Part shown: in pieces, positions 33,776 through 43,285 of the stretch
How positions within the stretch are numbered: the stretch's first letter is position 1
Layout: every line of letters starts with the position of its first letter
Source of the DNA: DATBGS01 sp036557885
GTDB taxonomy: Bacteria; Chloroflexota; Ktedonobacteria; Ktedonobacterales; DATBGS01
DNA length: 64,000 nt
Assembly (NCBI GenBank): GCA_036557885.1
Contig: DATBGS010000165.1
Coordinates: 186,001 to 250,000, forward strand
Direction: 5' to 3'
Notes under the pieces: model-generated
The model's database searches: none
What the model saw: only the letters and a program-made list of their open reading frames with translations
Told to the model about the DNA's origin: nothing
Made by a program: the position numbers and the translations under genes

Positions 33776-36220
33776 TCACCGCGCCAGCGCCAGAGCAACA
33801 GCGCCCCCGGTCTTCACCTCCTCCAGCCCGGCGCCCAACTGCTGGCAAACCTCGATCTGCGCGGCGCGCGTGATGCTGGCAAGGTCGTCCGTTGCCTCGC
33901 GCAGCGCGGCAGCCAGCCCGGAATCCGCCACCGCCAGTTGCAGGCGAGCGAGCGCGGTATTCAGCGCCAGATTGCCCTCGCTCTTGTAGCGTCGAACCGC
34001 CGTCGCAATCTCAATCAGCGCCTCACCAGCGGCCTCGGCCTGCTCATCCAGCAGCGCCTCATCCGCTTGCGGCCACCGCGAGCGATGAATGGAGATGCTT
34101 CCCTCAGCCGCCGCAAACAACCCTTGATAGATTGCCTCCGTGATATACGGCAGGAAGGGCGCAAAGAGCTTATCAAGCGTCAGCAGCACGCGATACAGCG
34201 TATAGCGAGCGCCCGCGTGCCCGGCGCTTTCGGCGTTGTATAGCCGACTCTTTGCCATCTCCAGATAGTTATCGGCAAGTTCGCGCCAGAAAAAGCCTTC
34301 CAGTTCGCTCTTTGCCGCCGCGTAATCGTAGCCCCGAAACAGCGCCGTAACCCGCTGTACCAGCCGTTGCAGGCGCGAAAGCATCCAGTGGTCAGCCGTA
34401 GAGAGCGCAGGCAGAGCATCCGGCAAGGTGTACCCATCCAGAAACGGCTCGCTAAACCTGGCAACATTCCAGAGCTTGGTAACGAGCCTGGCCCCGTTCT
34501 GAATCTTCTCCTCGCTAATCGTCGCGTCTTTGCCCAGCCCGGTACTGGCCGCCCAGTAGCGCAGCGCGTCGGCAGAATAGCGCTCAAGCATCTGCCTGGG
34601 CGCCATCGGGCCACCGCCCCGGCTCTTGCTGATCTTCGCTGCCCCATCAGCCGCCAGCCCCCAGCCAGAGATAGCAACCTCCTTCCAGGGCAGCGCACCA
34701 AAGTGATGATACGACTTGACCAGCGTATCAAACGCCCAGGTGCGGATAATCTCGTGCGCCTGCGCGCGCAGGGTGAACGGGAAGACGCGCTGATACAGTT
34801 CAGGATTGGTAAGCCGCTTCCCAACGATCTGCGGCGTCATCGAAGACGTGGCCCAGGTATCCATGACATCTTCCTCTGGCCGGAACGACGTGCTCCCGCA
34901 CGCGCAGGGATGCGCGGGCTGCTGGTCGGTAGGGTCAACCGGAAGCTGGTCATCATCCGCCAGCACCACCTCGCCACAGGCCACGCAGTACCAGACCGGA
35001 AACGCGACGCCAAAGTAGCGCTGGCGCGAGATGCACCAATCCCAACGCAGGTTCTCGACCCATTCGCGGTAGCGTGTCTTCATTTGCGGCGGATGCCAGA
35101 GAATCTGCTCGCCCATCTCCAGCAGCGGCTCTTTGTAATCCAGCACCTTAACAAACCACTGCTGCGAAACGACATACTCAACCGGCGTATCGCAGCGCTC
35201 GTGGACGCGAACCGATTGCTGAATCTTTTCACGTGCCAAAATCAGCCCTTGCGCCTCCAGCCTGGCAACGATCTGCCGCCGGGCCTCACTCGCCGTCAGG
35301 CCCGCGTATTCGCCAGCCCCTTCCGTCAGCCGACCATCGCGCCCGATGCTGGCTTTGAGCGGTAGGTGATGCCCATACCACCATTCAACATCGGTGACAT
35401 CGCCAAAGGTGCAGCACATGACCGCGCCAGTGCCCTTTTCCGGGTCGGCTGCCGGGTCCGCCAGGATGGGCACCCGTTGCCCAAACAGCGGCTCGCGGGC
35501 AGATTGGCCGATGAGATACTTCAGGCGCTCATGCTCAGGATGGATAAAGATAGCAACACACGCGGGCAGCAACTCCGGGCGCGTCGTAGCAATCGGGAGC
35601 GTTTCCCCGTTTTCCAGCGTGAACGCCAACGTGAAAAACTCGCTCTCGCGCTCCAGATCGTTCAGTTCCGCCTGCGCAATCGCAGTGCGACACTCCGGGC
35701 ACCAGATGGTCGGAGCCTCGCGCCGATACGCCAGCCCCTTGCGATACAGATCAAGAAAGGAAAGCTGCGACGTGCGCCGCGCCAGGTCGTCAATCGTGCG
35801 ATAGGTGTAGCGCCAGTCAATCGAAAGCCCCAGCCGCTGCCAGAGCGCCTGATAATCTTTCTCCGCTTCTTCACTGACTGCCAGGCATGCCTTGATAAAG
35901 GCGCTCCGCCCAACTTCTGTGGCCCGGATGCCGCGCGATTTCTCAACCAGTCGCTCCGTTGGCAGGCCGTTATCGTCGTAGCCCATCGGATAAAAGACGT
36001 TATAGCCGTTCATTCGCCAGAAGCGAACGAGAAAATCCGGGTGGCTATATGAGTAGACGTGCCCCAGATGCAGATGGCCGGAAACCGTCGGTGGAGGCGT
36101 ATCCACAGAGTAGACCGGCGCATCGGACGCGAGCGAAAACTGATACACGCCCTGCTCTTGCCAGAACGCTTGCAACGCAGGCTCAACGGTGCTGGGGTCG
36201 TAACGATTGGCTAAACTCAT
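33776..36220 (-). CDS. valS: Valyl-tRNA synthetase
   Basis: 814 residues, short for a bacterial ValRS (usually near 880-950). The enzyme attaches valine to tRNA-Val, with an editing domain. PPPTVSGHLHLGH (42-54) is the HIGH region, KISKSRGGG (529-537) the KMSKS region, and TTRPEL..VAIFIHP falls in the editing domain. The short C-terminus (about 600-814) holds the anticodon-binding helical domain; a long C-terminal coiled-coil arm is absent. AAGGAGGCAACCC sets the start. A complete T-box leader lies upstream, so expression should rise when uncharged tRNA-Val accumulates. Confidence 0.95.
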   Translation of the reverse strand: MSLANRYDPSTVEPALQAFWQEQGVYQFSLASDAPVYSVDTPPPTVSGHLHLGHVYSYSHPDFLVRFWRMNGYNVFYPMGYDDNGLPTERLVEKSRGIRATEVGRSAFIKACLAVSEEAEKDYQALWQRLGLSIDWRYTYRTIDDLARRTSQLSFLDLYRKGLAYRREAPTIWCPECRTAIAQAELNDLERESEFFTLAFTLENGETLPIATTRPELLPACVAIFIHPEHERLKYLIGQSAREPLFGQRVPILADPAADPEKGTGAVMCCTFGDVTDVEWWYGHHLPLKASIGRDGRLTEGAGEYAGLTASEARRQIVARLEAQGLILAREKIQQSVRVHERCDTPVEYVVSQQWFVKVLDYKEPLLEMGEQILWHPPQMKTRYREWVENLRWDWCISRQRYFGVAFPVWYCVACGEVVLADDDQLPVDPTDQQPAHPCACGSTSFRPEEDVMDTWATSSMTPQIVGKRLTNPELYQRVFPFTLRAQAHEIIRTWAFDTLVKSYHHFGALPWKEVAISGWGLAADGAAKISKSRGGGPMAPRQMLERYSADALRYWAASTGLGKDATISEEKIQNGARLVTKLWNVARFSEPFLDGYTLPDALPALSTADHWMLSRLQRLVQRVTALFRGYDYAAAKSELEGFFWRELADNYLEMAKSRLYNAESAGHAGARYTLYRVLLTLDKLFAPFLPYITEAIYQGLFAAAEGSISIHRSRWPQADEALLDEQAEAAGEALIEIATAVRRYKSEGNLALNTALARLQLAVADSGLAAALREATDDLASITRAAQIEVCQQLGAGLEEVKTGGAVALALAR

Positions 36221-36262
36221 GGGTTGCCTCCTTGTGCTGTTTTCTTAATCCTGAAAGCCAAT

Positions 36263-36302
36263 AAAAAAAGCCTTTCCATCCTCGCATGAGGACGGAAAGG
36301 CT
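36263..36302 (-). terminator. Attenuator hairpin of the valS T-box
   Basis: On the minus strand AGCCTTTCC (36302-36294) pairs with GGAAAGGCT (36278-36270), with GTCCTC/GAGGAT inside, followed by seven T (36269-36263). It lies about 40 nt before the valS start. Confidence 0.88.
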
Positions 36303-36601
36303 GACTTTCCGCGTTACCACCTCTGGTTTGCCAGGCGTTACCGCGCTGGCACGCTCACAACCCCGACGTACACGCTTTGCATAGCCTGGGGGTGAGCCAG
36401 GCCGACGCTGTAGAGCGGGGTTTCGCTGTAACGGGCTAACCCGTGCTGATCTACTTTCGCCTCACGCGAGTTCTTCAGCAAGCCATCCAGGTCACATTCA
36501 GCGGTTGGCATCTGCGGGGGCTTCCAGCCGGTGGCCCACCTTCTCTATCAGCGCGCCAGCCGCATACTCTCCTGGAGAAAAGCAGCGTCTTGTATTCTGT
36601 T
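36263..36601 (-). promoter_or_regulatory. T-box leader of valS
   Basis: Minus-strand leader from about 36601 to the terminator. The T-box core GGTGGTAACGCGG (36321-36309) is present, followed by a strong terminator. Stem I-like sequences are seen upstream (GGAGAGTATGCGG near 36570, GGTGGGCCACC near 36540). T-boxes bind uncharged tRNA by its anticodon and acceptor end and switch termination to readthrough. The specifier codon for valine was not assigned with confidence; a GTG near 36502 is a candidate. Confidence 0.85.
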
Positions 36602-36607
36602 GAAAAC

Positions 36608-36636
36608 AGTATATCTGACCAATCGGCTTCTGTCAA
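36608..36636 (-). promoter_or_regulatory. valS promoter
   Basis: TTGACA (36636-36631) and TATACT (36613-36608) with a 17-nt spacer, near-perfect sigma70-type. Starts the T-box leader near 36601. Confidence 0.75.
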
Positions 36637-36658
36637 GATTTTGGGTACAACCAGGCAC

Positions 36659-36687
36659 TTGACAGGAACGGCTGAGGTTGCTATGCT
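36659..36687 (+). promoter_or_regulatory. Promoter of the membrane-protein gene at 36824
   Basis: TTGACA (36659-36664), 17 nt, TATGCT (36682-36687). It faces away from the valS promoter, with 22 bp between the two -35 hexamers. The transcript would carry the 36736-36800 palindrome in its leader. Confidence 0.65.
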
Positions 36688-36735
36688 CGATACATGCCAT
36701 GCCTATTCTTGTTGAATGGTCGCTGTTGTTTGGCT

Positions 36736-36800
36736 CCCCGGCGCGGTGGCCGGGGCTACAAGCGAGAGCGCTGCCTGTAGCCCCGGCCACCGCGTCGGGG
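36736..36800. repeat. Long palindrome of the TGTAGCCCCGGC family inside a 5' leader
   Basis: GCGGTGGCCGGGGCTACA (36743-36760) pairs perfectly over 18 bp with 36776-36793, and CCCCG (36736) with CGGGG (36796) extends it past a small bulge; loop 15 nt. The hairpin lies 11 nt before the AAAGGAAG ribosome site of the 36824 gene. Confidence 0.7.
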
Positions 36801-36823
36801 CTGCTTGAGAAAGGAAGCACACA

Positions 36824-37435
36824 ATGGCAACAGAGTCACAAAAAACCAGCGCACATGTGATCATCCATAGCAGCGCGATTGCTGCCGCCACCTGGTCGGG
36901 CGCGTGGGCAATTCTGCCAGGCGCAGGAGTCATTGGCGACACTGCCGGAAACATCGTCATCACTGCTGCGATGGCCTACGCCTTGGGCAACGTTTTTAAG
37001 CGCAAGTCAGAAGAATCCTCCATTATGGCGTTTGTGACCATCGTACTCAGGCAGGGGCTGGTGCAGGTGGTGGTCAAAGGGGTACTGAGCTTCATCCCCA
37101 TCCTGGGGTCGGCCTCCAACGCCACGCTCTCGTTTACCACAATGGAGGTGATAGGCTGGTCCCTGTTCCTGATCTATGATGCAGGCAAAGACCCCGGTTC
37201 GCTCTCCAAAGAAGAGATTGCCTCTTTTTTGCAGCGCGGCAAAACGTATGCCGAAGAGGTCAAACGCTCAGGGAAGTACGCCTGGCTGGATGATCTGCCG
37301 CCCCACATCAAGGTGCAGTACGACTACCTGACCAAGCGGCTGAGTGATCGCAATCTCTCCAACGAGGAGCGGCAGGCAACGCTGAAGGAGATCGAAGAGT
37401 TAATTACCCCATACAACCCAGATAAGGGCAAGTGA
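36824..37435 (+). CDS. Small membrane-associated protein, unknown (DUF697-like?)
   Basis: 203 residues. SAIAAATWSGAWAILPGAGVIGDTAGNIVITAAMAYALGNVF (16-57) is hydrophobic, glycine-rich and resembles the region of DUF697 proteins that associate with GTPases. A second hydrophobic stretch at about 85-118 follows, then a charged C-terminal half rich in Lys/Glu (KEEIASFLQRG..). No catalytic motif seen. AAAGGAAG precedes the ATG. The next gene starts 44 bp after the stop and is probably on the same transcript. The DUF697 likeness is a guess. Confidence 0.5.
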   Translation: MATESQKTSAHVIIHSSAIAAATWSGAWAILPGAGVIGDTAGNIVITAAMAYALGNVFKRKSEESSIMAFVTIVLRQGLVQVVVKGVLSFIPILGSASNATLSFTTMEVIGWSLFLIYDAGKDPGSLSKEEIASFLQRGKTYAEEVKRSGKYAWLDDLPPHIKVQYDYLTKRLSDRNLSNEERQATLKEIEELITPYNPDKGK

Positions 37436-37479
37436 ATAGACTCTCGCCCCACCGAGAAGGTGAGCAAAGGAGCGTCCTG

Positions 37480-38058
37480 ATGACTCCCGACCAAGAGCAA
37501 ATGATGACCGTCTTCAAGTCCTCTCTTGATTTCACCGACAACGAGTTGGAACTCAACCAGCAGGGCCGCCTCTCCGACCACCAGACTGAGTTAAACAGGC
37601 GCTCTTGGTGGAGCGAGATGGGTTCAACTGCGATATTTGCCTTCACAGGGATAGCTTTAGTTGTCATAGGCTGGCTGGTGTCATCGTTCTCAATCGCGGG
37701 GGTCTTATGCCTGATTATTCCGGGCGTGCTCTTTGTGGCATTGAGCGTGCTGACGCTCGTCCTGCAACTCCGAGAAAGACGGCATCTCTCAGAGAACGTC
37801 GTAAAAACCGTTGAGGGCATCGTTGAGCGCGGCGTTGAGCGCAGGCTAGACTCCACCAACAACACCTATTCCCACACCTATTATTTCAAAGTTGCTAATA
37901 CACGCGCAGACGTGCCGTATAACGCCTATGCCGCGCTCATTCCAGACCAGCCCTATCGCCTGTACTTTGCCAGACGAGGGAGCAATAGGCTGATGAGTAT
38001 TGAGCCATTGCCTCCTCGCCCCTTACCTCCCCGATCTTTTGATCTTTCTGAAGAATGA
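37480..38058 (+). CDS. Two-pass membrane protein, unknown
   Basis: 192 residues from the ATG after AAAGGAGCGTCCTG; a GTG at 37432, overlapping the previous stop, is in frame but has no ribosome site. A polar N-terminus of about 48 residues precedes two membrane segments (about 50-68 and 72-96) joined by a very short turn. The external or cytoplasmic C-terminus has EGIVERGVERR and HTYYFKVANTRADVPYNAYAALIPDQPYRLYFARRGSNRLMSIEPL, which resembles the beta-structured tail found on YdbT/bacterial PH-like membrane proteins. No firm family assignment. Confidence 0.6.
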   Translation: MTPDQEQMMTVFKSSLDFTDNELELNQQGRLSDHQTELNRRSWWSEMGSTAIFAFTGIALVVIGWLVSSFSIAGVLCLIIPGVLFVALSVLTLVLQLRERRHLSENVVKTVEGIVERGVERRLDSTNNTYSHTYYFKVANTRADVPYNAYAALIPDQPYRLYFARRGSNRLMSIEPLPPRPLPPRSFDLSEE

Positions 38059-38088
38059 ATGCGGGGAGGCATTGAGGCAATGCCTCTC

Positions 38089-39897
<1,809 letters not shown>

Positions 39898-39919
39898 ACT
39901 CCCCCATCGTCCCTGGCTG

Positions 39920-40048
39920 GCGGTTAAAACCGCGCCTATGGGCCTGCGGCCACCAAGTCTGCCTGCGCAGACTCCTCACCCCAGTCAAACCCGCATTCGT
40001 CCTAACCCGCGTAGGCGGGTTTTGCTGTGCCCCCGTTCTTCACGGGGG
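39920..40048. repeat. Cluster of four short palindromes between lepA and mnmA
   Basis: Four hairpins occur in 130 bp: GCGGTT/AACCGC (39920-39933), AGTCTGC/GCAGACT (39956-39973), AACCCGC/GCGGGTT (40004-40021) and CCCCCGT/ACGGGGG (40030-40048). Loops are 2-5 nt. No ORF of interest. The spacing suggests a composite repeat element rather than a terminator. Confidence 0.5.
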
Positions 40049-40129
40049 TGGCCGAAGGCCCTTAGCCGCGATCTTTAGTCGCCAGGCTCCGTGCTGGTGG
40101 TGTATTGGCTTTCTGGCAGCCGATGTTCT

Positions 40130-41248
40130 CTATGAATCGCCCTCAATGATACCACCACCCAGCACCACATCGCCGCTCTCGCCGCCATAGAAGACGGCGG
40201 CCTGGCCTGGGGTGATGGCTCGCTGTGGGCGCGAAAGCGTAATCTCTGCGGTTGTTGGGCCGGTTGGCGTGATGATACCCGAAACCTCTGGCGCCTTGTA
40301 ACGCACGCGCACATTCGCCTCGAATGGGCCAGCGGGCACCTCGCCGCTCTGATAGTTGATCTGCCCAACGGTGAAGGTATCGCGCTCCAGATGGGCCGCA
40401 TCCCCAACAATCACCGCGTTGCGCGTGGCATCCAGCTTGAGCACATGCAAAGGCTCGCGCGAAGTGACGCCCAGTCCCTTGCGCTGCCCAATCGTGTAGT
40501 ACGCCAGCCCCTGATGCGTGCCAATCTGCCGCCCGCCAACGTCCAGAATTGGCCCCTGACGCGGCATCTCGGCGCCGGTGCTCTCGGTGTAGCGCTTCAT
40601 AAAGCCGCGATAATCATTCGCCGCCACAAAACAAATCTCCTGGCTCTCCGCCTTGCTCGCCACTGGCAGGCCGCGCTCTGCCGCCATCACGCGCACCTCT
40701 GGCTTGGTGAAGCCGCCCAGCGGGAAGCAGGCATGCGCTAGCTGCTGCTGATTCAGCACATGCAGCACATACGACTGGTCCTTGGCCGGGTCCACGCCCT
40801 TGCGCAGCCGACGCTTGCCGGTAGCTAGGTCATCCTCCACACGCACGTAATGCCCTGTCGCCAGATAATCCGCGCCCAGCGCCAGCGCCCGATTCAGCAG
40901 CAGCGTGAAGCGAATATGCCGGTTGCAGCGCAGGCAAGGGTTGGGCGTCCGCCCGGCGGTGTACTCCTCGTAGAAGTAATCAACGATGGTCTTGCGGAAT
41001 GGCTCCTCCACATTGATCATGTAGAAGGGAATATCAAGCAACTGGCTAATGCGCCGCGCATCGCCCACCGACTCCAGCGAGCAGCACTTATTCTCAACCA
41101 CATGCTCTACGCCGTCATCGTTGGCGGCGGCTGGCTCCGACCACAGCCGCAGCATCATGCCAATCACCTCGTGGCCCTGCTCCTTGAGCAGCGCCGCCGC
41201 TACCGAACTATCTACCCCGCCGCTCATTGCCACAACAATGCGTGCCAT
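40130..41248 (-). CDS. mnmA: tRNA-specific 2-thiouridylase MnmA
   Basis: 372 residues from the ATG after GGGAGGTTCAAGGT; upstream in-frame codons are not needed. MnmA transfers sulfur to U34 of tRNAs for Lys, Glu and Gln. The PP-loop SGGVDSS (9-15), C105 in NPCLRCN and C206 in ESQEICFVAAND (the persulfide/disulfide pair), GLGVTSREPLHVL and the C-terminal beta barrel are all present. The partner cysteine desulfurase is not in the window. A TGTAGC-type palindrome lies just upstream. Confidence 0.96.
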   Translation of the reverse strand: MARIVVAMSGGVDSSVAAALLKEQGHEVIGMMLRLWSEPAAANDDGVEHVVENKCCSLESVGDARRISQLLDIPFYMINVEEPFRKTIVDYFYEEYTAGRTPNPCLRCNRHIRFTLLLNRALALGADYLATGHYVRVEDDLATGKRRLRKGVDPAKDQSYVLHVLNQQQLAHACFPLGGFTKPEVRVMAAERGLPVASKAESQEICFVAANDYRGFMKRYTESTGAEMPRQGPILDVGGRQIGTHQGLAYYTIGQRKGLGVTSREPLHVLKLDATRNAVIVGDAAHLERDTFTVGQINYQSGEVPAGPFEANVRVRYKAPEVSGIITPTGPTTAEITLSRPQRAITPGQAAVFYGGESGDVVLGGGIIEGDS

Positions 41249-41280
41249 ACCTTGAACCTCCCTTCCGCCAGGAATAGTGC

Positions 41281-41326
41281 TTGTAGCACCGGCGCCCACC
41301 TGCCCCCGCTTTGGGGGTTGCCGGTA
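41281..41326. repeat. Dispersed palindrome, TGTAGCACCGGC-type
   Basis: TTGTAGCACCGGC (41281-41293) faces GCCGGTAC (41320-41327) across CCCCC/GGGGG. It lies in the leader between the MazF terminator and mnmA. Confidence 0.5.
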
Positions 41327-41350
41327 CATGCTGTAAAACGAAGAAAGAAG

Positions 41351-41381
41351 AAAAAAGGCCAGCCCATCACTCAGGCCAGCC
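41351..41381 (-). terminator. Terminator after the MazEF pair
   Basis: On the minus strand GGCTGGCC occurs twice (41381-41374 and 41364-41357) and can self-pair with two G-U wobbles around TGAGTGATG, followed by six T (41356-41351). Probably ends the toxin-antitoxin transcript; it could also affect mnmA. Confidence 0.6.
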
Positions 41382-41493
41382 TCAGAACACTCGGAAATTA
41401 TTTTGCCATCGGCTTCTATGCCCCTACATCCTAGCACACAGCAGCATTATTGTCAACAATCACTGCTCGGCTGTGCGGTGGGCGCACCAGTCA

Positions 41494-41859
41494 TCAAGGC
41501 GCCTTGTATCCAACACAGAGCGCAATGGCGGCGGCGATGGCATCAATTTGGGCCTGCTCCAGCACGCCAAGCCTGCGTATAAACCTATTTTCAGAAACAG
41601 ACTTGACCTGAAACGCATCAGCAACAGAATCTTTCCGAAGGCCATTGGCGGCTGTTGGTGATAGGGGAACAAACCAGGAAAAAGCCGGATAATGAGCCTT
41701 CCAATCAGTAATTGGAACAACAATGCGAAGCTGCAACCGGCCTACTCCGGCAATACTCATTACAACGGCTGGGCGTATTTTCTGAATTTCATCTCCCTCT
41801 GAAGGGTCAAAGCGAACAAGCCAGACCTCACCCCTGTTCGGTTTCGGGGTACTCATCAT
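41494..41859 (-). CDS. MazF/PemK-type toxin (mRNA interferase)
   Basis: 121 residues. RGEVWLVRFDPSEGDEIQKIRPAVVMS (8-34) is the MazF/PemK N-terminal signature; IVVPITDW and PLSPTAANGLRKDSVADAFQVKSVSE follow. The family cleaves mRNA at short motifs and is neutralised by its antitoxin. Start chosen at 41859, 9 nt after GGAGG; ATGs at 41868 and 41856 are alternatives. It overlaps the antitoxin gene by 32 bp. A terminator follows. Confidence 0.85.
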   Translation of the reverse strand: MMSTPKPNRGEVWLVRFDPSEGDEIQKIRPAVVMSIAGVGRLQLRIVVPITDWKAHYPAFSWFVPLSPTAANGLRKDSVADAFQVKSVSENRFIRRLGVLEQAQIDAIAAAIALCVGYKAP

Positions 41860-42208
41860 ACAAATCATCCTCCCCAAACGCCTCAAATCCTGTCAGATCG
41901 CGGTCTGTGCGATAGAGTTCCTCCGCAAGTATAGCTTGCTCCTCCAGGATTTTATCTCGCTCCTCTGGTGGCAGCTTCAGCAGTTCAATGGCGGTAGGGA
42001 ATTGTCGCGGCTCAGGCTGTGCCTGTCCCTGGGGCTGGTGTTGGGGCTGCTCAGCAAGTGGCTGAGCTTGCCCAGAAGTGAACAGGACCATGCGGGCATA
42101 GGTGGTCGTTGGAAGGCCCATTGCTTCCGCTCGTGCCCGGAGCGAGGCCAATTGCGTAGGGGTGAGCGGGATGTCAAGCCGTTCTGTATACTGTTTGTCA
42201 CGCGCCAT
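41828..42208 (-). CDS. MazE-like antitoxin (ribbon-helix-helix type)
   Basis: 126 residues starting after GGGGAG. The N-terminus (KQYTERLDIPLTPTQLASLRARAEAMGLPTTTYARMVLF) looks like a ribbon-helix-helix DNA-binding domain. A Gln/Pro-rich linker (50-68) leads to LPPEERDKILEEQAILAEELYRTDRDLTGFEAFGEDDLYDEYPE, an acidic tail of the kind that wraps MazF toxins. It is upstream of and overlaps the toxin, as expected for autoregulated pairs. No operator identified. Confidence 0.75.
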   Translation of the reverse strand: MARDKQYTERLDIPLTPTQLASLRARAEAMGLPTTTYARMVLFTSGQAQPLAEQPQHQPQGQAQPEPRQFPTAIELLKLPPEERDKILEEQAILAEELYRTDRDLTGFEAFGEDDLYDEYPETEQG

Positions 42209-42343
42209 AGCAAATCTCCCCTGTGCTTTTCTTTAGACGTATTATAGCCGGTTATAATACGGTGCTCAAGAGAGGGTCGGCAGCACCAAGAAAAAGTGGC
42301 CCTCCTCATGATGAAGCAAGCCACCCGCGCTTATCACTCCTAT

Positions 42344-43285
42344 TTACTCTGGAGGCAACCTTTTTTCATAATTCCTATACGAATTAATGACCTGGAAGCC
42401 TGCTCGCGCGTACAGCAGATGCGCGTTCGTCAGGCTCTGCCCATCCACATTCAGCCGGACAGTATGAATCCCACGCCGATAGCACTCACCAAGCGTGCGC
42501 AGCAGCAGGGCCATACCCAGCCCACGCCGACGCCAGGGCCGCCGCACACCGAGATGGTGTAATTCGCCTCTTCCATCGGCAATCTCGCTCATAGACGTTC
42601 CAGCAATCTGCTCGTCATCCCAGGCCACATACCAGAGCGTCGGGTCGAAATGGGGTGTATTCATGCCTAAACGTCGGCTCCAGACCTCGAATGTGCGCGG
42701 CGTCTTGCCGCGCTCATCAATAAACGCCTCCTCATCTGCTTCATAGACGGCCTGCTCATCCTGTCCAATCCGAAAATGATGGATAGCGATACCTTCAAGA
42801 GAGGCTGGCGCGGGCGGCGCCTCCTGCATCGTCAATTCCATGATCTGGAAGACTGAATGCAAGCTGTACTCCGATTGCTCCAGAATTTTCTGCGCGGCGG
42901 TGTTGCGCCCGCTCACTTGTGCCAGGAACAGTTCAGGCGAATGAGCGGTTCTTTCCTGCCGCGCCTGCTCCTCCAGCAGATGGAGCAGCGCCGTCTCTAT
43001 CCCACGACCGTGATATTCAGGCAGCACGTTCACTATAGGAAGCACGTACTTCCCCGAAGGGCTGTGCTCCACCCGGCCAGTGGCGATCACCTCTCCAGTA
43101 GGAGCCAGCACCACCAGCCCGCGTGGTCCTTTGGTCTGCCACGCCTGAACCATCTCCTCCAAAGAGGTAACTTCGCCATAATCGGCCATGTGCGCTGCTT
43201 CCACCACCCGAAACACCGCCTCAACGTCATCTATCGCCGTCGGGCGGGCGGTAAACCCTGCTGGGAACGTGGGCGCTGTGGTCAT
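42344..43285 (-). CDS. Tandem-GNAT N-acetyltransferase
   Basis: 313 residues with two acetyltransferase folds. The N-terminal half has VLPEYHGRGIETALLHLLEEQA (about 88-109), an acetyl-CoA loop with R-G-I-E in place of the usual GxGxG/A. The C-terminal half has LGVRRPWRRRGLGMALLLRTL with R-R-R-G-L-G-M-A, a good motif A, and NAHLLYARAGFQVINSYRNYEK (motif B). Probably one functional and one degenerate site. Its ATG overlaps the ArsR-family stop (ATGA), so the two are translationally coupled. Substrate unknown. Confidence 0.82.
   Translation of the reverse strand: MTTAPTFPAGFTARPTAIDDVEAVFRVVEAAHMADYGEVTSLEEMVQAWQTKGPRGLVVLAPTGEVIATGRVEHSPSGKYVLPIVNVLPEYHGRGIETALLHLLEEQARQERTAHSPELFLAQVSGRNTAAQKILEQSEYSLHSVFQIMELTMQEAPPAPASLEGIAIHHFRIGQDEQAVYEADEEAFIDERGKTPRTFEVWSRRLGMNTPHFDPTLWYVAWDDEQIAGTSMSEIADGRGELHHLGVRRPWRRRGLGMALLLRTLGECYRRGIHTVRLNVDGQSLTNAHLLYARAGFQVINSYRNYEKRLPPE

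Noticed and set aside
34367..36052. Long plus-strand ORFs inside valS
   Set aside because: Antisense shadows of a clearly assigned gene.
39898..40129. A rho-independent terminator after mnmA
   Set aside because: The hairpins lack a clear T-tract in the minus direction and come as a cluster of four, which fits a repeat element better.
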